The notes under the pieces were generated by a model. It saw only the letters and a program-made list of their open reading frames with translations, did not search any database and was not told where the DNA came from. This document shows positions 37,815-48,307 of a stretch of DNA of 64,000 nt, piece by piece; position 1 is the stretch's first letter, and each line of letters opens with the position of its first letter. The stretch covers positions 1-64,000 of the forward strand of contig NZ_JADNYM010000013.1 in the NCBI RefSeq assembly GCF_015708085.1. The letters run 5' to 3'. The position numbers and the translations under genes are program-made. Source of the stretch: Arthrobacter terrae. Its GTDB lineage: Bacteria > Actinomycetota > Actinomycetes > Actinomycetales > Micrococcaceae.

Positions 37815-39212
37815 ATGAGCAGCCAGCACGCCACGCCGCTTAGCGAGGCAGCCCAGACCCGCAAGGCCGTGGGCAACATCCTCAAGGGCTCAGCCGGCAA
37901 CCTCGTGGAGTGGTACGACCTCTATACCTACACGGTGTTCGCAGCGTATTTCCAATCCCACTTCTTCAACTCCACGGACGATCTCCAGGCGGGCCTTGAA
38001 GCGATGGCCGTTTTTTCGACGTCGTTTCTGATGCGTCCGATCGGAGCCTGGTTCTTCGGCCGTTATGCTGACCGAAAGGGCCGTAAAGCCGCCCTCACGC
38101 TCAGCGTCACGCTGATGTCCGCCGGCTCCTTCGCCACCGCTGTCCTGCCGACGCAGGATGTGATCGGCATCTGGGCATTGATCCTGCTGGTCGCCATCCG
38201 AGTGCTGCAGGGCTTCTCCGTCGGCGGCGAATACGGCACCAGCGCCACCTATATGTCCGAGGCTGCGACCTCCAAACGCCGCGGCTTCTTCTCCAGTTTC
38301 CAGTACGTGACGCTCATTGGCGGACAGATGTTGGCCCTGCTGGTCCTGGTTATCCTGCAGAACGCTATCCCCAAGGGGGACCTGACTGAGTGGGGTTGGC
38401 GCATCCCGTTCGCGATCGGCGGCGTCGCCGCGCTGGTGGTCCTGTGGCTGCGGCGCTCGATGGAAGAAACGGTATCCGTGGAGCAGGTCCAGGCTGCCAA
38501 GGCACCCGTAGTGGCCGGAGCGGCCCGACCGGGCACCATGAAGCTGCTGCTCACCGGGCACTGGAAGCCGTTGTTGATCTGCATCGGTGTCACGCTCGGT
38601 GGAACGGTGGCGTTTTACACCTACACGAACTTCATCCTGAAGTTCATGAACGATACGTCAGGCATCGCCAAGACCGACACCTCGGTCATCAACTTCTGGG
38701 CGCTGTTTATCTTTATGCTGCTCCAGCCGGTCTACGGAATGATCTCCGACAAGGTGGGGCGCAAGCCGCTGCTGTTGTGGTTCGGTATCACCGGTGTCCT
38801 CTTCACCTGGCCGCTGCTCTCGGCACTGGCCGGTACGAAGGATCCTTTGATGGCATTTCTGCTCATGATGGGTGGCCTGTTGATCGTCGGCGGATATACC
38901 TCCATTAACGCCCTCGTCAAGGCCGAATTGTTCCCCGCCTCCATCCGCGCCCTCGGTGTCGGGCTCGGTTACGCGATCGCCAACTCGCTCTTTGGCGGCA
39001 CGGTTCCGCTGATTGGTGCAGCGCTGCAGAAAGTAGGCCAGGTGGACCTGTTCTTTACCTACGTGACCGTGGCCATCGGGATCTCGTTGCTGGTCTATAT
39101 CTTCGCCCTGCGCAACAAAAAGGTTACGCACCTGGACCGCGAACAGGGCGACGCCTGGTCGCAGGAGCGCAAGGCCGATGATGAGAAGGACAAGGACCTC
39201 CTCAATGCCTAG
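37815..39212 (+). CDS. MHS-family (KgtP/CitA-like) carboxylate:H+ symporter
   Basis: A 465-aa, twelve-helix MFS protein of the metabolite:H+ symporter group: GNLVEWYDLYTYTVFAAYF in helix 1, ADRKGRKAALTLSV (motif A), LQGFSVGGEYGTSATYMSE and SDKVGRKPLLLWF. Relatives import alpha-ketoglutarate, citrate or other carboxylates. ATG at 37815 is chosen because AAAGG lies eight bases upstream; longer in-frame starts add non-transporter sequence. It is divergent from the response regulator/kinase/TAXI set and is their likely target. Confidence 0.9.
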   Translation: MSSQHATPLSEAAQTRKAVGNILKGSAGNLVEWYDLYTYTVFAAYFQSHFFNSTDDLQAGLEAMAVFSTSFLMRPIGAWFFGRYADRKGRKAALTLSVTLMSAGSFATAVLPTQDVIGIWALILLVAIRVLQGFSVGGEYGTSATYMSEAATSKRRGFFSSFQYVTLIGGQMLALLVLVILQNAIPKGDLTEWGWRIPFAIGGVAALVVLWLRRSMEETVSVEQVQAAKAPVVAGAARPGTMKLLLTGHWKPLLICIGVTLGGTVAFYTYTNFILKFMNDTSGIAKTDTSVINFWALFIFMLLQPVYGMISDKVGRKPLLLWFGITGVLFTWPLLSALAGTKDPLMAFLLMMGGLLIVGGYTSINALVKAELFPASIRALGVGLGYAIANSLFGGTVPLIGAALQKVGQVDLFFTYVTVAIGISLLVYIFALRNKKVTHLDREQGDAWSQERKADDEKDKDLLNA

Positions 39213-39273
39213 CGGTCCGCCCAGGTGCGGGCAATAAGAAGTACGACGGCGGGCGGCCGGCTCGGCGGCGACC

Positions 39274-39972
39274 TCAGGCTCCGGCGAGTTCGTCCTCCCG
39301 CGTTCGATTCACAGTGAGCCGATAGCCGACATTGCGCACCGTGCCGATCAGGCTCTCATGGTCAGAGCCAAGTTTCGCCCGCAGCCGGCGGACATGCACA
39401 TCGACGGTCCGCGTGCCGCCGTAATAGTCATATCCCCACACCTCATTGAGCAGCTGCGAGCGGGTGAAAACGCGGCCCGGATGTTGAGCCAGGTACTTGA
39501 GCAGCTCAAACTCCTTGTAGGTGAGATTTAGTACTTCGCCATTGACCCGGGCGGTGTAACTGCTTTCATCGATGACCACGCCGGCGGCACGGATTTCGGC
39601 GGGGACGCCTTGATCTGCCGCTGTAGTCCCTGCCATGGCCAGCCGAAGCCGCGCCTCGACTTCGGCTGGGCCCGCGGAATCGAGTACAATATCGTCCGCG
39701 GCCCAGGCCGCGGAAATTGCGGCCATTCCGCCTTCGGTGAGAATAAGGATCAGCGGCGCCCCGAGACCAGTAGCCTGCAGCAGGGCAGTCAGGGACCGTG
39801 AGCCGGACAGGTCCATACGCGCGTCGAGCATGATCACGTCGCAGGGTTCGGCAGCCAGCAGAGCTGTGGGGAGGGCAGGCAGGATATGCACCCGATGGCT
39901 GAGCATTTCAAGGGCGGGGAGAATGTCCACCGACGAGCCGTTGCTGTTGGTCAGTAACAGAATCTGCGACAT
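39274..39972 (-). CDS. glnR: GlnR-type nitrogen regulator (atypical OmpR family)
   Basis: A 232-aa protein very close in pattern to actinobacterial GlnR. The receiver-like domain has [14 protein letters not shown] with Asp50 but lacks the acidic pair needed for phosphorylation. The DNA-binding domain reads [38 protein letters not shown] and [11 protein letters not shown]. GlnR controls glutamine synthetase, ammonium transport and other nitrogen genes. GGAGGAAGC directly before the ATG at 39972 fixes the start. mshD is several genes away (in Mycobacterium it is adjacent). Confidence 0.9.
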   Translation of the reverse strand: MSQILLLTNSNGSSVDILPALEMLSHRVHILPALPTALLAAEPCDVIMLDARMDLSGSRSLTALLQATGLGAPLILILTEGGMAAISAAWAADDIVLDSAGPAEVEARLRLAMAGTTAADQGVPAEIRAAGVVIDESSYTARVNGEVLNLTYKEFELLKYLAQHPGRVFTRSQLLNEVWGYDYYGGTRTVDVHVRRLRAKLGSDHESLIGTVRNVGYRLTVNRTREDELAGA

Positions 39973-40204
39973 GCTTCCTCCACTGGCATTGTGCGCGTCA
40001 TCGGGCATTTTCCGCACCGGACAGGCGAGGAGTGCGGCACAAGCTGATTTACATTGTAGGGCCAGCCCATGCGCGGGGAGCCAGCTGCGCAGAAAATGAC
40101 CCGGATCGCACGAAGGACTCCCGCATAGGGCAGGATTGGATTGTGAATAGGAACGGCGTGACGGGCAATGGCACGAATGGGAAAAGCATCAACGGGACAA
40201 GCCG

Positions 40205-40939
40205 GTGAGGTCCTGGACTGCGGGCATCGCCGGCATAGTGGCCCTTGCCGTCATTATCGCCGCTTCGTACGCAACGCTGAGCATCTCTCTTTCGGCCGGA
40301 ATCGTCCTCTCCGCCGTTCTGGGCATGGGCTGGCCGCATTATCTGGGAGTCCCTGCCAAGAAGACGCTCGGAAGCGTGATCGCACTCACCGGTGCCTGCG
40401 CATCCGTGACCGCTGCGTTGACCCCGGGCCCCGGTTACCTCAGCTGGCTTCCGGTCTTTCTGGCGGTCGGTGTGGGAGCCGTGTTTGTGGTCCAGCTGGT
40501 CCGCGGCACCGGACAGAGCCACCGGTTGGAGTCAACCCTTGGGGCCAGCGCCGGGGTGCTGCTGGCAGGTCTCGGCTCAGGCTGGATCGCGTCCCATCGG
40601 TTCACGGGCGAAACGGCCATGACCCTCATTGCCGGGGTGAGCGCGCTCGTTGCGTTGCTGATCGGGATGATCCGCTGGCCCGATCGGGTGATCGCACCGC
40701 TGGCCATAATACTGGCAGCGCTTGCCGGCCCGCTGGCAGCGCTGCTGTTTTCAGAGGTTCATATTATTCAGGCCGCGATCATAGGTGCGGTGATCGCCGC
40801 AGTGCTGATGAGCTTCCGCCGGCTGGGTACTGCCGCCGGCCGGCCGCGCAACGTTCAGGGGGCCATTGCAATGGGAATTGCGCCGCTGGGCGCCCTGGGC
40901 GCCTTGGTGTATTTCATTGACAAGTTGCTGATAACGTAG
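40205..40939 (+). CDS. Multi-helix membrane protein of unknown function
   Basis: A 244-aa protein with about seven to eight hydrophobic helices and short loops; few charged residues apart from VRGTGQSHRLE and FRRLGTAAGRPR. The GTG start at 40205 is the first that begins with a helix. No known transporter signature is visible. It follows glnR divergently and precedes a 37-aa membrane protein and a nitrobindin-like gene on the same strand. Confidence 0.7.
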   Translation: MRSWTAGIAGIVALAVIIAASYATLSISLSAGIVLSAVLGMGWPHYLGVPAKKTLGSVIALTGACASVTAALTPGPGYLSWLPVFLAVGVGAVFVVQLVRGTGQSHRLESTLGASAGVLLAGLGSGWIASHRFTGETAMTLIAGVSALVALLIGMIRWPDRVIAPLAIILAALAGPLAALLFSEVHIIQAAIIGAVIAAVLMSFRRLGTAAGRPRNVQGAIAMGIAPLGALGALVYFIDKLLIT

Positions 40940-40968
40940 CGCGCAAAACTTCGCGATAGGATGGCGTC

Positions 40969-41082
40969 ATGTCAATACTGGGATTGGAAATCTTCTATAT
41001 CTGTCTGCTGGTGGTTGCCGGTGTGTCCATGGCGTGGTTCGCGTTCCTGGTGATCTGGCGGCTCTTTAAGGGCCAGCAGTAG
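40969..41082 (+). CDS. 37-aa single-helix membrane peptide
   Basis: ATG at 40969 opens a 38-codon frame ending in TAG at 41080-41082. The translation begins MSILGLEIFYICLLVVAGVS and ends WRLFKGQQ: one strongly hydrophobic helix with a short basic C-terminus. GATAGGATGG lies a few bases before the start. It ends 12 bp before the nitrobindin-like gene and starts 29 bp after the membrane protein, so it fits neatly in the operon. Function unknown; too short for most gene callers. Confidence 0.6.
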   Translation: MSILGLEIFYICLLVVAGVSMAWFAFLVIWRLFKGQQ

Positions 41083-41094
41083 GGTAAACGCATA

Positions 41095-41694
41095 ATGCCG
41101 ATCGAAATTCCTACCGACCTTACCCCGGAGCTGGTGCCGCTTTCCTGGCTCTTGGGGCAATGGCGGGGCAGCGGACGGCTCGGTACCGGGGAGGCAGACT
41201 CGGCGCACTTTTCCCAAGTGGTGACGTTTGAAACCAACGGCCTGCCCTATCTGCAGTACACCGCCCGCAGCTGGCTCACTGACGAAGACGGCATGGAGCT
41301 GCGGCCGCTGTCGGTCGAGACAGGTTTTTGGTCCCTGGACCGCAAGCTCAATGACGCCGACGGCGGTCCGGGCCTGATTCCAGCGGATATCGTCCCCGCA
41401 CTGACGACGGCGGACGACGTCGAGAAGCTGCGCAACGCTGACGATGGCTTTGACATCGTGGTGAACATGATTCATCCCGGCGGCATCGCCGAACTCTACT
41501 ACGGCCAAATCAAAGGACCGCAGATTCATTTGGCCACTGATGCCGTTCTGCGCGGTGCCGGTTCCAAGGACTACACGGCGGCCAGCAGAATGTTCGGACT
41601 GGTCAACGGAGAACTGTTCTGGCGCTGGGACGTGGCGGCGCAGGGCAAAGCCATGGCGGCGCACGCGTCGGCAATTCTGCAGCGGGTGGCTTAA
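41095..41694 (+). CDS. Nitrobindin/FABP-like heme-binding protein (DUF1794)
   Basis: A 199-aa beta-barrel protein. LSWLLGQWRGSGRLGTG contains the GxWxGxG motif of nitrobindins (M. tuberculosis Rv2717c-like), and the His in AAHASAILQ near the C-terminus is placed where the family's heme-iron ligand lies. Nitrobindins bind heme and can isomerise peroxynitrite to nitrate. GTAGGG lies twelve bases before the ATG. It follows the 37-aa membrane peptide and precedes ygfZ. Confidence 0.85.
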   Translation: MPIEIPTDLTPELVPLSWLLGQWRGSGRLGTGEADSAHFSQVVTFETNGLPYLQYTARSWLTDEDGMELRPLSVETGFWSLDRKLNDADGGPGLIPADIVPALTTADDVEKLRNADDGFDIVVNMIHPGGIAELYYGQIKGPQIHLATDAVLRGAGSKDYTAASRMFGLVNGELFWRWDVAAQGKAMAAHASAILQRVA

Positions 41695-41763
41695 CCCCAC
41701 GCTGCAGCAGTCACACGGCGGCACCGGCAGGAATACCAACCTGCGAAAAGGCGTTGCGCCAGC

Positions 41764-42873
41764 ATGACGTATAACAGCACACTCTTGCGGCGCCCAGGTG
41801 CCGTTGCGGCCGGTGGCTTGGATGCCGGGGTCGCCGCCCACTACGGTGACCCCTTCCGGGAACAACGCCTACTGGCCGGCACCAGTGGCGCCGTGCAGGG
41901 ACAGGGCCTGGCCGCCGTCGTCGACCTGTCGCACCGCGGGGTCGTCACGGTTTCCGGCGCCGACCGGCTGAGTTGGCTGACCACGTTATCCTCGCAACAG
42001 CTGACGGGTCTGGTGCCTGGGACCAGTACAGAGCTGTTGCTGCTGAGCATCCACGGCAGAATCGAGTATGACGCGCGGGTGCTCGATGACGGAGAGAGCA
42101 CCTGGCTCATCGTGGAAGCGGCCGAAGCGGCACCGCTGGCTGCCTGGCTGACAGGTATGAAATTCATGCTGCGCGTGGAAGTGGCGGATGTATCGGAGAA
42201 TTGGGCCGTGCTGGGGTCCGTCCACCCGGTGCCGGAATTGCGCGGCCGGCTCTGCTGGCAGGATCCCTGGCCGCAGATCGCTCCGGGGGGCTTCGCCTAC
42301 ACCGCGGTGCCGGAGGAGTCCCATCCAGGCCTTGACCGCAGCTGGTTTGAATATCTTATTCCGCTGGCAGAACTCGATACTGCCGTGGGCGAGCGGCCGC
42401 TGGCAGGGGCTTGGGCCGCCGAAGCTCTGCGGATCGCCGCCTGGCGTCCCCGGCTCGGTGCCGAGACGGACGAGAAGACCATCCCGCACGAATTGGATTT
42501 GCTGCGTACGGCCGTCCATCTGGCCAAGGGTTGTTACAAGGGCCAGGAAACTGTGGCCCGCGTCCACAACCTTGGGCATCCGCCACGCCGATTGGTTTTT
42601 TTGCAGCTGGACGGTTCCCAACACACCCTCCCCGCGGCGGGCAGCCCCGTGCTGTCGGGTGACCGGCAGGTTGGCACGGTGACGTCGGTGGGCCAACACT
42701 ATGAAATGGGGCCGATTGCCCTTGCTGTGATCAAGCGCAACGTCGACCCTGCTGCGGAACTGACGGTCTGTGACGCGGACGAAAAATATGTGGCGCTGCA
42801 GGAGATCATTGTGGCACCGGACGCCGGGCAGGTTATCGGCCGACAGAGCGGATTCCTTCGGGCGCCCCGCTAA
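41764..42873 (+). CDS. ygfZ: YgfZ/GcvT-like folate-binding protein
   Basis: A 369-aa GcvT-fold protein. AKGCYKGQETVARVHNLG contains the KGCYxGQE signature of YgfZ, a tetrahydrofolate-binding factor that supports assembly or repair of certain Fe-S enzymes. GVVTVSGADRLSWLTTLSSQ is the N-terminal substrate/folate region. It follows the nitrobindin-like gene by about 70 bp. The typical aminomethyltransferase residues are not needed in this subfamily. Confidence 0.88.
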   Translation: MTYNSTLLRRPGAVAAGGLDAGVAAHYGDPFREQRLLAGTSGAVQGQGLAAVVDLSHRGVVTVSGADRLSWLTTLSSQQLTGLVPGTSTELLLLSIHGRIEYDARVLDDGESTWLIVEAAEAAPLAAWLTGMKFMLRVEVADVSENWAVLGSVHPVPELRGRLCWQDPWPQIAPGGFAYTAVPEESHPGLDRSWFEYLIPLAELDTAVGERPLAGAWAAEALRIAAWRPRLGAETDEKTIPHELDLLRTAVHLAKGCYKGQETVARVHNLGHPPRRLVFLQLDGSQHTLPAAGSPVLSGDRQVGTVTSVGQHYEMGPIALAVIKRNVDPAAELTVCDADEKYVALQEIIVAPDAGQVIGRQSGFLRAPR

Positions 42874-42959
42874 TCCGGGCGCGGCTTTGGGCTGGGCCAT
42901 TCCCGCAGAAGAGAAAGCGCCTCCGTTGCAGGTCACGATCAGTAGATATATTTCTAAGT

Positions 42960-42969
42960 GGAATATTCC
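42960..42969. promoter_or_regulatory. AT-rich palindrome upstream of padR
   Basis: GGAATATTCC is a perfect palindrome 21 bp before the padR start, within an AT-rich stretch (42942-42968) unlike its surroundings. It may be a promoter/operator element for PadR autoregulation; inferred from position only. Confidence 0.4.
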
Positions 42970-42989
42970 GGTAAGAGAATCTTTAAGCC

Positions 42990-43553
42990 ATGCCCCGTTC
43001 GTCCGCGCTTAGCCCGCTCAGCGTCGCAGCATTGGCGCTGTTGGCAGAGCATCCGATGCATCCCTACGAGATGTATCAATCGTTGACCGCGCGTAGCCAG
43101 GACCGCCTGCTCAAGGTTCGCCCCGGAACGCTTTACCACGGCGTGGGACGGCTCGCGGAGCAGGGGCTGGTGAACGTTGTGGGAACGGACCGGGAGGGCA
43201 ATAGGCCTGAGCGCACCACCTATGAAATTTCAGCGAATGGACGGCGCGCGCTATCTGAACGGCTGCGGGAGCTGCTGGCGGTACCGGTGGATGAATATCC
43301 AACCTTTGCGCTGGCCGTAGCGGAGGCGCACAACCTCCCGGGTGCCGACGTCGTCGTGCTGCTCAATGAACGCCTCGTGGTATTGCTGGACCAACTCGAA
43401 GAGCTGGAAGCGGGCGAGCGGACGATGACGCAAAAGGACATAGCGAAGAAGTACTGGATTGAACTGTCCTACCAAAAAACCATGCTGCGGGCGGAAATTG
43501 ACTGGATCCGTGGCCTACAAGAAGACATTACGACCGGCAGCCTGGGCTGGTAG
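42990..43553 (+). CDS. PadR-family transcriptional regulator
   Basis: A 187-aa PadR: winged helix at residues 8-85 ([50 protein letters not shown]) and a C-terminal coiled-coil dimer segment ([11 protein letters not shown]). PadR proteins commonly repress an adjacent drug exporter. The next gene is exactly such an exporter, but truncated, so the regulator may now have lost its target. Confidence 0.9.
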   Translation: MPRSSALSPLSVAALALLAEHPMHPYEMYQSLTARSQDRLLKVRPGTLYHGVGRLAEQGLVNVVGTDREGNRPERTTYEISANGRRALSERLRELLAVPVDEYPTFALAVAEAHNLPGADVVVLLNERLVVLLDQLEELEAGERTMTQKDIAKKYWIELSYQKTMLRAEIDWIRGLQEDITTGSLGW

Positions 43554-43561
43554 GTCCCTTC

Positions 43562-45357
<1,796 letters not shown>

Positions 45358-45368
45358 GGTTGGGAGAG

Positions 45369-45402
45369 TCGGTTCGAGGGGGCCACGGCCTCCTCGAACC
45401 GA
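45369..45402 (+). terminator. Hairpin between O-demethylase and second padR
   Basis: TCGGTTCGAGG pairs with CCTCGAACCGA (11-bp stem, 12-nt loop), 12 bp after the demethylase stop. It lacks a T-run and sits 25 bp before the next same-strand start, so it may terminate or attenuate. Confidence 0.6.
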
Positions 45403-45426
45403 ATCTGATGCCTGAAGGAGTCCCAT

Positions 45427-46047
45427 ATGAGCCTGCGTTATGCGCTGCTCGCGCTGCTGCGCGTCGGGCCGCTCTCGGGCTACGACCTGCAAAAGCAGTT
45501 CTCCCTGTCGGTCGGCCACGTCTGGCACGCGCCCGACTCGCAGATCTACCCCGAGTTGCGCAAAATGGAGACCGAGGGCCTCATCGAGGGCGAAGAGCAG
45601 CCGAGGGGCCAGCGCGCGACGAGACGGGTTTACCACGTGACCGAGACGGGGGACCTGGCTTTCCTCGAATGGTTGCAGACACCGCTGGCATACGCCCGCG
45701 TCCGCGACCCGGCCCACCTGAGAGCCGCGTACCTGGAGGCGGCGACTCCCAAGGTGGCGCGCGCGTTCCTCCAGGCGCACATCGGGCAGTGGGAGGGCGA
45801 ACTCGCGCAGTGGGAGGGTGAACTGGTGCGCATCGCAGTGGTCGATAATCCGATGCTTGTGCGACGCCTCGCCGGTACCCGTCCCGGGGACCGCGACCGC
45901 ACGATCGCCTTCAAACGGTTCACCTACGAGGGCCTGGTTGACCGTGCCCGTGGCGAGATCGCTTGGGCGCGGCGCGGGCTTGAGCTCGTCGACGGACTCG
46001 AAGGCTCGGGCGGCGCGTGGGCCGCCCTACCGGCTGCCCGAGCCTAA
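45427..46047 (+). CDS. PadR-family transcriptional regulator (second copy)
   Basis: A 206-aa PadR: winged helix at residues 1-85 (SLRYALLALLRVGPLSGYDL, APDSQIYPELRKMETEGL, VYHVTETGD) and a C-terminal alpha-helical domain. It differs clearly from the PadR at 42990. GAAGGAG lies before the ATG. Base usage matches the demethylase gene, and it probably moved in with it as its regulator. A 21-bp duplication (45787-45828) doubles a QWEGEL segment in the coiled coil. Confidence 0.9.
   Translation: MSLRYALLALLRVGPLSGYDLQKQFSLSVGHVWHAPDSQIYPELRKMETEGLIEGEEQPRGQRATRRVYHVTETGDLAFLEWLQTPLAYARVRDPAHLRAAYLEAATPKVARAFLQAHIGQWEGELAQWEGELVRIAVVDNPMLVRRLAGTRPGDRDRTIAFKRFTYEGLVDRARGEIAWARRGLELVDGLEGSGGAWAALPAARA
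45787..45828. repeat. 21-bp tandem duplication in padR
   Basis: CAGTGGGAGGGCGAACTC plus GCG is followed by CAGTGGGAGGGTGAACTG plus GTG, giving QWEGELA then QWEGELV. Confidence 0.88.
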
Positions 46048-46221
46048 CGGACGGCCGCTCGCGATTGACCAGGGTAGCAACACCGAAGTCATGGTGTCGT
46101 CGCCGACGGTCCGGCTGCAGGCGAGCGCTCCGAGCGGCCGGGTGATCCGATGCGGCATGAGGGGCAGATGCGCTCTGGTTCGTCAGTCCACTGGCGGTGC
46201 GCCCAGCCCGCGAGGAGCTCG

Positions 46222-46980
46222 TCAGTTCAGCCGGACGGATGTCTGGGTCCCAGCCCAGTCCAGACCCAGCGAGCGGGCCAGGGCATTGGACGCGAAGTTA
46301 CTCACGTCGGCTCGCCATTGCAGGATCAGTCCAGAGGCCAGAGCCTCATGCGCGGCGACCGACGCGGCCAATAGACCCCAGCCCTGGCGCCGTTGGCCCG
46401 GAGCGACCAGAACTCCGAGTCGGGCCAGCAGGCCTTGCCATTCGGTGTAGGCGGCGCAGGCGACCGGAGCGTCGTCGTGCATCAAAGTGAACTTATGTTC
46501 CAGAGTGCTTAGCCCTACTTCATTCGCGTCATCGGGAGGGCACTGTGATTCGAGGCGGACGGCCTCCGGGGTGCCCGCCGAGACAGTCAGTTCGGAGGCT
46601 GGCTGGAGCAAGGGGAGGTCGTCGGCGAAATACAACGATGCCGTCCCCAGGCCATGTCCGCCGTGCGTGCGCGTTAGTCCGAGCAGGGTCGCGTGATCGC
46701 TGAGTTCCATGTCGGTGCAACCGGTAGCAGCATCGACGGCCCAGCCGGGGCCGACGAGAACGGACCTGCCCCAGAGCCGGATAAAGCTTAGGGTAACGGC
46801 GTCGTCGTCTCGTTTGACCAGCCTGTCCGTGCCGGTGCCCGGCTCAGCAGTTGGTTCCGTTTCAACGGCACGGCCAATGGCGCCGTCGGCCAATCCAAGC
46901 CGGCGTTCCCACGCCAGCTGCACAATGGGAATGCTGCCCTCGTCAAAGCTCATGTCCACAACGCTACCGCCATCGGCCAT
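46222..46980 (-). CDS. GNAT-like acetyltransferase
   Basis: A 252-aa protein. The C-terminal part (about residues 165-252) has GNAT features: CAAYTEWQGLLARLGVLVAP and GQRRQGWGLLAASVAAHEAL (a degenerate acetyl-CoA pyrophosphate loop), then NFASNALARSLGLDWAG. The N-terminal half is less conserved. GAGG lies about eight bases before ATG 46980. It is 20 bp downstream of pfkA on the same strand. Substrate unknown. Confidence 0.75.
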   Translation of the reverse strand: MADGGSVVDMSFDEGSIPIVQLAWERRLGLADGAIGRAVETEPTAEPGTGTDRLVKRDDDAVTLSFIRLWGRSVLVGPGWAVDAATGCTDMELSDHATLLGLTRTHGGHGLGTASLYFADDLPLLQPASELTVSAGTPEAVRLESQCPPDDANEVGLSTLEHKFTLMHDDAPVACAAYTEWQGLLARLGVLVAPGQRRQGWGLLAASVAAHEALASGLILQWRADVSNFASNALARSLGLDWAGTQTSVRLN

Positions 46981-47000
46981 CCGTTTGACCTCGGCCGGAA

Positions 47001-48026
47001 TCAGCCGAAGAGGATTGCCGCTTCGTCGTAACGATGCTGCGGAACCGTCTTCAAGTTGCCCAGCGCCTTGTCAAACGGGACGTGGTCAATTTCGGTGCCG
47101 GTGAGGGACACCATGGTCCCCCACATGCCTTCCACCACCGAATCAATCGCCGCCATGCCCAATCGGGTGGCCAGGACACGGTCAAAGGCCGACGGTACCC
47201 CGCCGCGTTGAATGTGCCCGAGGATGGTGGCCCTGGTTTCAATTCCGGTCCGTTCCTCGATCGCGGGGACCAGTTGATCGGCGATTCCACCCAGCCGGGG
47301 CCGGCCGAAGGTATCCATGCCCCGTTCCGAATGTGGTGCCTCCATGTCCGCGGTGACGAAGCCTTCCGCCACGACAACCAATGGTGCCCTGCCGCGTTCG
47401 TGGGCTTCACCGACCCAGTCGGTGATCTGTTCAATGCTGATGGGCTGTTCCGGGATGAGTATTGCGTGGGCGCCGGAAGCCATGCCGGCGTGCAGCGCAA
47501 TCCAGCCCACGTGGCGGCCCATCACCTCGGCAATCATGCAGCGATGATGGGACTCTCCCGTGGTGCGTAGCCTATCGATTGCCTCCGTCGCGATTTGGAC
47601 AGCGGTGTCGAAACCGAAGGTGTAGTCCGTGGCGTCCAGGTCATTGTCAACCGTTTTGGGTACACCGACGATCTTTAGCCCGGCGTCGGTGAGCCGCTTG
47701 GCTGCGGCCAGCGTGCCCTCGCCGCCGATCGCGATAATGGCGTCGATGCCCAGCCTCTCCAAATGTGCCTTGATGACATCGGGGCCACCGTTGCCCTCGA
47801 ATGGATTGGTCCGCGAGGTGCCCAGAATGGTGCCGCCCTGTTTGGAAATACCACGCACGCTTTGCCGCGGCAGATCCATAATGTCGCCCTCGACGACGCC
47901 TCGCCAGCCGTCGCGGAATCCCACGAACTCCTGCCCATGGATCTTGATGCCCTTGAGCACCGCCCCCCGGATGACCGCGTTCAGGCCGGGGCAGTCGCCG
48001 CCGCTGGTGAGAATTCCGATTTTCAT
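47001..48026 (-). CDS. pfkA: 6-phosphofructokinase
   Basis: A 341-aa PfkA: GILTSGGDCPGLNAVIRG (ATP loop), AIGGEGTLAAAKRL, GVPKTVDNDLDATDYTFGFD (catalytic Asp), EVMGRHVGWIAL and LGHIQRGGVPSAFDR. It phosphorylates fructose 6-phosphate. GGEGT has Gly where PPi-dependent enzymes have Asp, which favours ATP as donor even though PKTVDND carries the Lys more often seen in PPi enzymes; this mix is usual for actinobacterial ATP-PFK. Single-gene start with free upstream space of 281 bp. Confidence 0.95.
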   Translation of the reverse strand: MKIGILTSGGDCPGLNAVIRGAVLKGIKIHGQEFVGFRDGWRGVVEGDIMDLPRQSVRGISKQGGTILGTSRTNPFEGNGGPDVIKAHLERLGIDAIIAIGGEGTLAAAKRLTDAGLKIVGVPKTVDNDLDATDYTFGFDTAVQIATEAIDRLRTTGESHHRCMIAEVMGRHVGWIALHAGMASGAHAILIPEQPISIEQITDWVGEAHERGRAPLVVVAEGFVTADMEAPHSERGMDTFGRPRLGGIADQLVPAIEERTGIETRATILGHIQRGGVPSAFDRVLATRLGMAAIDSVVEGMWGTMVSLTGTEIDHVPFDKALGNLKTVPQHRYDEAAILFG

Positions 48027-48217
48027 GTGTGGCTGGAGTCCTTTGGGAGGAGTGGTCCGGGGTGCGGAGCACTCCGTTGAGCTCTTGCCACGAGTCTAGA
48101 CGGTCCCCTGACGCGGGCAACTTGCACGCCCAGGAGATTCTTCCGTCAGGCCTTCGCGGCGCTACGCTGCGTCAGCGCCGCCGTCGTCCATCATCTGGGG
48201 GCCTGAAAACAACCAGA

Positions 48218-48236
48218 GGTTCGACGGCGTCGAACC
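48218..48236 (-). terminator. Terminator of the aminotransferase gene
   Basis: GGTTCGAC and GTCGAACC form a perfect 8-bp stem with a 3-nt loop. On the minus strand it is followed by TCTGGTTGTTTTC, as in intrinsic terminators. It lies 72 bp past the aminotransferase stop and upstream of pfkA. Confidence 0.65.
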
Positions 48237-48307
48237 AGGTCGATCCCTTCGAATCCAGTGTTCCCGACAAAAACCGGTGCCGTCGAGTGTAAATTGCCGC
48301 CCAAGGG

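Noticed and set aside
40142-40208. A 21-codon frame ending over the start of the 40205 membrane protein gene
   Set aside because: Composition is low-complexity (Asn/Gly/Thr), there is no ribosome site, and the overlap can arise by chance.
46048-46221. Remnant of a further gene after the second padR
   Set aside because: No frame in this stretch shows a recognisable family; it may be the edge of the acquired segment but nothing supports a gene.
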